Shown here in pieces: positions 55,301 through 58,508 of a DNA stretch of 58,508 nucleotides. Origin of the DNA: Branchiostoma floridae (taxonomy: Eukaryota > Chordata > Leptocardii > Amphioxiformes > Branchiostomatidae); NCBI RefSeq assembly GCF_000003815.2, contig NW_023365758.1, positions 552,679-611,186 of the forward strand, given 5' to 3'. Under the pieces are notes generated by a model. The model saw only the letters and a program-made list of their open reading frames with translations. It was not told the origin of the DNA and did no database searches. The position numbers were made by a program, and so were the translations under genes. Every line of letters begins with the position of its first letter. The first letter of the stretch is position 1.

Positions 55301-57962
55301 CGGCACGTCTAGCACCACTATGACGAGGGTCACGTACAGACCGTTCTTGTCCCCGGTGTTAGTCAACTCCACCGTCAGGTTGTACCGCTGTTGCACCCTG
55401 TAGTCCAGCGGAGCCGCCACCACCACCGCCCAGTCCTCAGCACGAACCAAGAACCGCCCAGTATCGTCGCCTGCGGTGATGTTTACTGACCAAAACGTTC
55501 CATTGTTGTCCTCTTCAGAACTAATTAGAACGCTGGCGTTGAGAAAATAAATCAGCCGCACCACTGTGCTACCAACTGAAACGTCCTCGCGTATTTCGAC
55601 ATTTTCACCCGAAACGAAAAGTTTCTGATAAGCCTGGAAGCCAGACAGCAGCTCGGTCAACAGAAATACAACACAGACCACAGCACGCGGCGCCATGTTA
55701 ACTTGGTACAGCAATGGCTGTCTAATGCCACGTAGCGTGCGTAGTCCTGTAGTTAGCGCCCCTGCCTATGGAACTAGAAAACGTTCGAGCTCTTGAGCAG
55801 CTATATGCGGTGTCACGGAGTCATTGTTGTGGAACCTGTCTGTATTTACTTCAGGCACTGAACCTTCCAAAGGTCACTGCTTACGTGGGAGGCGGCAAAG
55901 TAGAGTAAACATCATGTGACTTATATAAACTGCATGGTGTATGGCCCAGGAGCCAGAGGTCCTGAGTTCAAATCCTGTAATGTTTACCCCTGGTAAGGCC
56001 TACGTCATATTTCCTGTTCGGGACCTGGCCGGGCTGTTTGCGGAAACGAAAATTTAAAGTTTATACAGTGACATATGGAGCCTGGTAGAGGCCGGTTCCT
56101 ATGTCCCAAACTGTGCGTTTTGGCCGGCTAACTCCTCTGGCGTGTTACCTGTTTCCCTCGGCAAGTTTCTATATTACAGTGACATATGTAGCTAGCTTGC
56201 TAGAGGCTACGGTCCCGTGGCGCGTTGGTACACCCGATCCCTCGATCTCGGAAGTTAAGCAATCCGCGGTCCCGACAGTGCTTGGATGGGGGACCAAAAC
56301 GGGGGTCCCGTGCTCCAGGCCTCGACCACGTTAAACAGCCTCATTACTCATAATTTGGGTACCTACTGGGTAATTTGGGTAAAATACACCAGGGTTTTGT
56401 CACGGATTGGTGTTTAAGCGACATACTACCAGCTATAGACCCCCGTCAGTATGGATCGCTCAAGGGCAAATCCACCGCGCATTATCTAACCAGCTTAATG
56501 CATCACTTGGCAAGTACAACAGACAAGCCTGGCTTCTGTAACACCCTCGTCCTGACTGACTTCACACGCGCTTTTGACCGTGTGCACCACCTGACTGCAG
56601 TCTCCAAACTCCTGGACCTAGGCGTCAGACGTTCCATCATTCCCTGGGTATGCGCCTTCCTATCGAATTGTCAACAGCGCGTTAAGTACCGACAACTCGT
56701 GTCTGACTGGGAAACGCTTACTTGTGGTGTACCGCAAGGAACCAAGTTGGGTCCCCTTGTGTTTCTCGCGCTCATAAATGACGCGTCACCGGAGAGCGAA
56801 GACTCAGCCGAGACTTGGAAGTATGTTGACGACATGTCTTTGTCGAAGGCAATGCACGTTACACATGACTCCACGGTGCAAACTGACGTGGATAATCTCG
56901 TTCATTGGACAGAAACTACATGCAACTGAACTCCTCCAAGTGCATAGTACTGCTCATATGCTTCATGCGAAACCCTCCTCCCCCACCTGTAGTGACTGTT
57001 AAGTCAACAACGTTTGAAGTAGTTGAATTCGCGAAGATCCTAGGGGTGATCTTTCAAGCTAACCTTAAGTGGTCCATCCACGTCAACATGATGGTCAGCA
57101 AAGGCAGCCGCAGGCTGTACCTGTTACGAGTATTAAATAGACATGTTCTAGACTCTAGTGACTTGGGAGTCTTCTGTGGATTTATACGACCAATCTTAGA
57201 ATACGCGTGTCCGGTATGGCACCCAGGAATCACTAGTGCCCAGTCTAGGACCATAGAAAACGTGCAAAAAAGAGCTTGCCGCAAAATTCTTGGTTCTACC
57301 TTTGCTAGTTACGCCTATACCAATTGGCTCTTCCGTCTCTGTGCAACAGACGGCACGAACTCTGTACAAAGTTTGGTACCTTTTTGCTGAGCCCTTCGTC
57401 TTTCTCGAAATGTCTACCGCCAAACCGTGTGAGCCTACATGGCAGAAACCTCAGGTCCAAACATCATGATCAGATAACACAATTCCACTATAGAACTGCT
57501 AGGTATAGGAAGACTACACTACCTTACCTTGTCGACTTGCTAAACAGTTCAAAGTGCTAGAGGTATAAATAAGCTTTGGATGTATACACAGTTATTTTAA
57601 AAGTAATTATTGTTATGTTTTATAATGTTTTGAATTATGCACTTCTATTGCTTTTCATTTTAATTGTAATATGTGTAAAGCATACTGCAATTCAGCCGAA
57701 AGAAATAAAGGCTGCCATTGTATGTTATTGTATGTCGCTCGACTCGAAATAAAGCACTCATTCTATTCTATCTATTCTAGGTGATTATTATTATAAGTGA
57801 TACCTTTTTCGACCACGAAGCCGTAGAAGCGCGCGATGTTCGGGTGAACCCACATCTTCTCGGGGTCGATTTTTGCCGTCTTGCCGCTCGGGTTGTGGAA
57901 CTCGGACAGCAACGCCACCTCCTGAAGCAGGTCCCGATGGGCAACAGGGCTGCTACACTGAT
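45112..57962 (-). CDS. Outer receptor-type tyrosine kinase gene, 3' eight exons (5' part outside the window)
   Basis: Eight GT-AG exons, in transcript order: 57804-57962, 50779-50951, 50148-50273, 49895-49974, 49661-49701, 46868-46967, 46009-46111, 45112-45219. The lengths and phases join without a break into a tyrosine-kinase domain from the alpha-C helix to the C-lobe, then an acidic tail. Landmarks: [102 protein letters not shown] and the IRWM loop mark a receptor-type tyrosine kinase. The glycine loop, catalytic Lys, membrane segment and ectodomain must lie beyond 58508. One intron contains a complete second kinase gene and another a splice-site minisatellite. The ligand and family are unknown. 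Confidence 0.88.
45220..46008 (-). other. Outer kinase intron 7 (last)
   Basis: 45250-45480 aligns with 35310-35500 and so belongs to the H/I block duplication. No other gene recognised. Confidence 0.5.
46009..46111 (-). CDS. Outer kinase, C-lobe end exon
   Basis: Acceptor TTTACAG; encodes [20 protein letters not shown] and [14 protein letters not shown] (conserved CW and RP of the kinase C-lobe). The donor is GAG/GTGGGA. Confidence 0.82.
46302..46425. repeat. (TCTG)n(TC)n(TA)n(GA)n self-complementary microsatellite
   Basis: TC runs on one side of a TATATATATA centre face GA runs on the other, so the tract can fold into a long hairpin. It lies in an intron of the outer kinase. Confidence 0.9.
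46868..46967 (-). CDS. Outer kinase exon encoding GGTPYPGMS
   Basis: Acceptor CTGTGCAG; reads [20 protein letters not shown] and [13 protein letters not shown] donor GTGTGT after GAGCT keeps the phase with the next exon. Its first 25 bases and acceptor are the founding unit of the adjacent minisatellite. Confidence 0.82.
46968..48690 (-). repeat. Minisatellite of about 21 units carrying exon-start and splice-acceptor copies
   Basis: Units of 73-86 bp start at about 47030, 47114, 47196, 47281, 47354, 47428, 47512 and so on to 48636. Read on the minus strand, most contain CCCACTGCCCTGTGCAG (polypyrimidine and acceptor), GAGGCACGCCGTACCCGGGC (start of the exon at 46967) and TTTTGTGATGTAAG. One stretch of about two units recurs almost exactly at 47036, 47823 and 48493, a higher-order repeat. 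A stray unit piece at about 48945-48972 shows that the array once reached further. Confidence 0.9.
48703..49185. mobile_element. Inverted-repeat element inserted in the minisatellite
   Basis: 48703-48803 and 49015-49182 share GGGCTAATTGCAGGTAACAT and CTACTCTAGTCTAAAAGC in opposite orientations, and an inner hairpin GACAGTGGAAGACGA / CGTCTTCCACTGTC. CR1-type 3' sequence (GCCCGAGGGCTAATTGCA) is present, also seen at about 35595. Confidence 0.65.
49369..49552. mobile_element. pogo-like MITE, TIR CAGTCAAACCTGT
   Basis: The ends TACAGTCAAACCTGT and ACAGGTTTGACTGTA include TA target duplications. Internal GGCCAC/GTGGCC motifs recur. It has the same termini as the 1.3-kb element at 13865. Confidence 0.88.
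49661..49701 (-). CDS. Outer kinase micro-exon, [13 protein letters not shown]
   Basis: 41 bp between acceptor TTTCAG and donor TTAG/GTATGT. Encodes the alpha-F helix region of the kinase. Confidence 0.85.
49895..49974 (-). CDS. Outer kinase activation-segment exon, [12 protein letters not shown]
   Basis: 80 bp, acceptor CTCCCAG, donor ACAT/GTGAGT. Encodes the P+1 loop (IRWMALES) and GTFTTKTD. Confidence 0.88.
50148..50273 (-). CDS. Outer kinase catalytic-loop exon
   Basis: 126 bp, acceptor GTCTGCAG, donor GCAGAG/GTGGGA. Encodes [13 protein letters not shown] (catalytic Asp and Asn), [10 protein letters not shown] (Mg-binding Asp) and DIYKEREYV with activation-loop tyrosines. Confidence 0.92.
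50779..50951 (-). CDS. Outer kinase hinge exon
   Basis: 173 bp, acceptor CACCCTAG, donor CAAAAG/GTATTG. Encodes [19 protein letters not shown] (hinge) and [19 protein letters not shown] (alpha-E). Confidence 0.9.
51468..52170 (-). mobile_element. 5'-truncated Jockey-like retrotransposon fragment
   Basis: The minus-strand frame 51729-52115 encodes a Jockey-type RT tail ([32 protein letters not shown]). The 3' UTR ends in an (AAAT)n tail at about 51468-51482. It lies in the intron holding the nested kinase. Confidence 0.7.
52171..53020. other. 3' flank of the nested kinase, no gene recognised
   Basis: No coding or RNA gene seen. There is no long poly(A) tract on the minus strand just after the kinase stop, which an unaltered young retrocopy would show. 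Confidence 0.35.
53021..55696 (-). CDS. Intronless receptor tyrosine kinase (cadherin-like, EGF, Ig, EGF, TM, kinase), nested in an intron
   Basis: A single 891-residue frame starting at MAPRAVVC in a good context (AACATGGCG); the open frame six codons upstream begins with TTG. Residues 1-23 look like a signal peptide ([14 protein letters not shown]). About 30-135 resemble one cadherin-like repeat ([25 protein letters not shown]). Then an EGF module (297-336, [10 protein letters not shown] to GWRGRVC), an Ig-like domain (about 345-435, RLTLTC and GRYSCLV), more EGF/Cys-rich modules (437-525) and a transmembrane segment (about 535-558). The kinase has GEGEFGHV (603-610), VAAK (Lys 628), HRDIAARN (731-738), DFGLSRDVY (751-759) and WMAVESL. 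All catalytic residues are present, so it is probably active. The whole gene lies in an intron of another kinase on the same strand. The ectodomain order resembles no standard vertebrate receptor family; Tie is the nearest in module content. Confidence 0.93.
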   Translation of the reverse strand: MAPRAVVCVVFLLTELLSGFQAYQKLFVSGENVEIREDVSVGSTVVRLIYFLNASVLISSEEDNNGTFWSVNITAGDDTGRFLVRAEDWAVVVAAPLDYRVQQRYNLTVELTNTGDKNGLYVTLVIVVLDVPGYPPLYNKRCETPVLSGRGRGGNYTVISGDDIDYLQEHVISRNSTVNFVLRGDCSGRFAFSPKFHEVTPQERIELTCHDRQGKKKGNVSLWDLSLNDSLPEWVQHGGLRREESDHVILAELDQIWSTSPYWVRCDGNFTVFHYGPMRRPVEQTIGYRLQFTVTGCPEGLYGVYCDKHCICKNGARCHGFNGACECRPGWRGRVCDIPWPEVVIVDKPGDSVVKYIGTRLTLTCLAPHIHVANMTWVDNAGKRRNYKKVIGKGTVKISSISFEPILESDNGRYSCLVQAEDGKRFNASYILRDMGCSSNYHGEDCSQVCDCQHGGTCDRWEGCLCPPGRHGDRCEQACRCEYTCAPSVFGLPLNCSTKCDCDEHASCDPTDGTCCADGQSGESCQMSPGPDKNQVVVAVLASVIPIVAVIVCIVTGVMEDRPRRPAGPTVGSEMTSEMTSDIATLSSWEVDKEDVRFEHMIGEGEFGHVVRGRLRVPAGYQVLVAAKCLRSDRATPSAARDFRREMDILARIHEDREGHPNVVKLFGVVTKSEPQYILVEYAGHEDLRRYLWTLREHYKTTGNSKLLERLGFACDVACGLSELARLKIVHRDIAARNVVISDRKAAKISDFGLSRDVYVSSAYKRTNQGGEEELLPLKWMAVESLRDGVYTCESDVWSYGVLLWEIASFGEEPRYAGGPMHPDVCTLLELLRKGVRLQQPENCPMSVYRIIRSCWIVQPSKRPTPQELFQRIDQMRPERFAARLANHNSQ
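55697..56064. other. Upstream region of the nested kinase, with a possible tRNA-derived SINE
   Basis: This should contain the promoter of the nested kinase if it has its own; no clear TATA box was seen on the minus strand. About 55930-56000 (plus) contains AGAGGTCCTGAGTTCAAATC, a B-box-like string shared with about 40850. Confidence 0.35.
56205..56323 (+). pseudogene. 5S rRNA-derived sequence
   Basis: Matches the animal 5S gene along its length: GGCTACGG at the start, CCCGATCC, GATCTCGGAAGTTAAGCA, a box-C-like GTGCTTGGATGGGGGACC and GTGCTCCAGGCCT at the end. About 119 bp, close to the 120 of 5S. Changes in the first third and around GGACCAAAACGGGG argue against a working gene. It is followed within 60 bp by a CR1 element, so it may be a 5S-derived SINE head. 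Confidence 0.75.
56380..57735 (+). mobile_element. CR1-like retrotransposon, frameshifted, in the nested-gene intron
   Basis: RT motifs on the plus strand are spread over three frames: [56 protein letters not shown] and KYVDDMS (YVDD) up to 56929; [16 protein letters not shown] and [16 protein letters not shown] in 56905-57390; and [12 protein letters not shown] to 57560. The 3' tail has GAAATAAAGGCTGCC and repeated TTGTATGT. At least two frameshifts and a missing 5' half mean it is dead. The same family as the fragment at 21150. Confidence 0.85.
57736..57780 (+). repeat. Second retroelement tail, (TTCTA)n
   Basis: GAAATAAAGCACTCATTCTA followed by TTCTATCTATTCTA directly abuts the CR1 tail. 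It looks like the end of another CR1-type insertion. Confidence 0.5.
57804..57962 (-). CDS. Outer kinase alpha-C helix exon
   Basis: 159 bp, acceptor TTGTTTAG, donor AAAAAG/GTATCA. Encodes [15 protein letters not shown] (alpha-C with the salt-bridge Glu), an inserted KTAKIDPEK stretch and [15 protein letters not shown]. It ends in phase 1 and joins exactly to the hinge exon at 50951 (codon GAC). Confidence 0.85.
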
Positions 57963-58426
57963 CTAAACAAACAAAGAAACAAACAGTCATATAAACAAAT
58001 TGGGATATGACGTAGTAGACATCGGAGTAAAATTTGCAGAATCAAAACCTGTTCAGGGTTCAGGCTCAGACATAATACCTGATTTAATCCCCGTCCATCT
58101 GGTTACTCAAACAAATGGCTGTTGACGAGCTAAGGCGATAAGTTGATGAATATATGAATATGTCATATGTTTTCATGACCTTTCTGTAATCATCAACATG
58201 TACATCTCCAACTTAGATAACTTAGTTTGCACATGTCTAAAATGTTCCCCAAATGTGATGCCCTGTAAAGACCCACACAAAAATTGCTGTTTTATAACCC
58301 TTTTTATAGAAGGAGTGTCCTGATCAAGAACATTTTCTTCAGCTCATCGATTCATAGTATTAAATGGCATAAAACCTGTTTCTACTAGATCTCTGCAGTG
58401 TCACTGACGAAAGGCAGTGGATGCTA
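57963..58426. other. Outer kinase intron, nothing recognised
   Basis: AT-rich with no exon or element that could be supported. The upstream exon with the glycine loop was not found here. Confidence 0.4.
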
Positions 58427-58508
58427 GCCTCTACCAGGCTCCGTGGCTCGGTGGTCTAATTGTAGAAATTGGACAAATAGAGTCAATTGTGCGCTAGGGG
58501 AGTCAGCC
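58427..58508. mobile_element. Left arm of a MITE, cut by the window end
   Basis: CTCTACCAGGCTCCG, then TTGTAGAAATTGGACAAATA, resembles the left arm of the palindromic MITE at 23517. Confidence 0.6.

Noticed and set aside
56205-56323. Functional 5S rRNA gene
   Set aside because: The first third and the segment after box C are too altered to fold as 5S.

Overview
The window looks like invertebrate-chordate genomic DNA, most likely an amphioxus (Branchiostoma). This is inferred from the C2H2 finger type (GEKPYKCDQCDYSAA alternating with MCGECGYRTA), the unusual cadherin/EGF/Ig receptor tyrosine kinase, the CR1-, Jockey- and RTE-like retrotransposons, and the many short inverted-repeat elements. 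Genes have GT-AG introns, and the assembly has three N gaps (24606-24705, 26260-26747, 30058-30157). No operons, CRISPR arrays or intact RNA genes were seen.

Region 1 (about 0.7-45 kb) is a cluster of nine paralogous C2H2 zinc-finger genes plus one fragment, labelled A to I here. A (3404-4798), B (7610-9010), C (11869-13263), D (17491-19221), H (32020-33255) and I (43344-44396) are on the plus strand. E (22491-23429), F (24707-26104) and G (27226-28578) are on the minus strand. They share one design: a non-coding first exon with a conserved promoter block, an intron, then one coding exon whose ATG lies 2 bases after the splice acceptor. That exon encodes an acidic leader of about 75 residues without a recognisable KRAB, SCAN, BTB or ZAD motif, followed by 8-18 fingers. 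First exons were found for A, B, C, D, G, H and I; those of G and H are head to head around a shared promoter. Several genes are decaying: A, B and I carry nonsense codons and F has lost its usual ATG. Degenerate fingers lie in the 3' flanks of most plus-strand genes.

Region 2 is mobile DNA spread through the cluster: a Jockey-like reverse transcriptase in the intron of H; an RTE-like LINE (37.8-42.5 kb) split by a 1.85-kb transposon with 262-bp terminal inverted repeats and a 9-bp target duplication; a 1.3-kb pogo-like element between C and D; and several MITEs, two with exact 9-bp target duplications.

Region 3 (45-58.5 kb, minus strand) holds two receptor tyrosine kinase genes. Eight exons of a multi-exon kinase run from 57962 down to 45112 with matching phases; its 5' part lies beyond the window. 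A second, intronless 891-residue receptor kinase (53021-55696) sits on the same strand inside the 6.85-kb intron of the first. Another intron of the outer kinase holds a minisatellite of about 21 units, each repeating the splice acceptor and first codons of the next exon. A duplicate of the outer kinase's last exon lies 10 kb away at 35149-35250, carried there by the same block duplication that produced finger genes H and I.

The finger proteins are probably nuclear DNA-binding regulators of a fast-evolving family; their targets cannot be read from the sequence. The kinases are predicted membrane receptors with unknown ligands.
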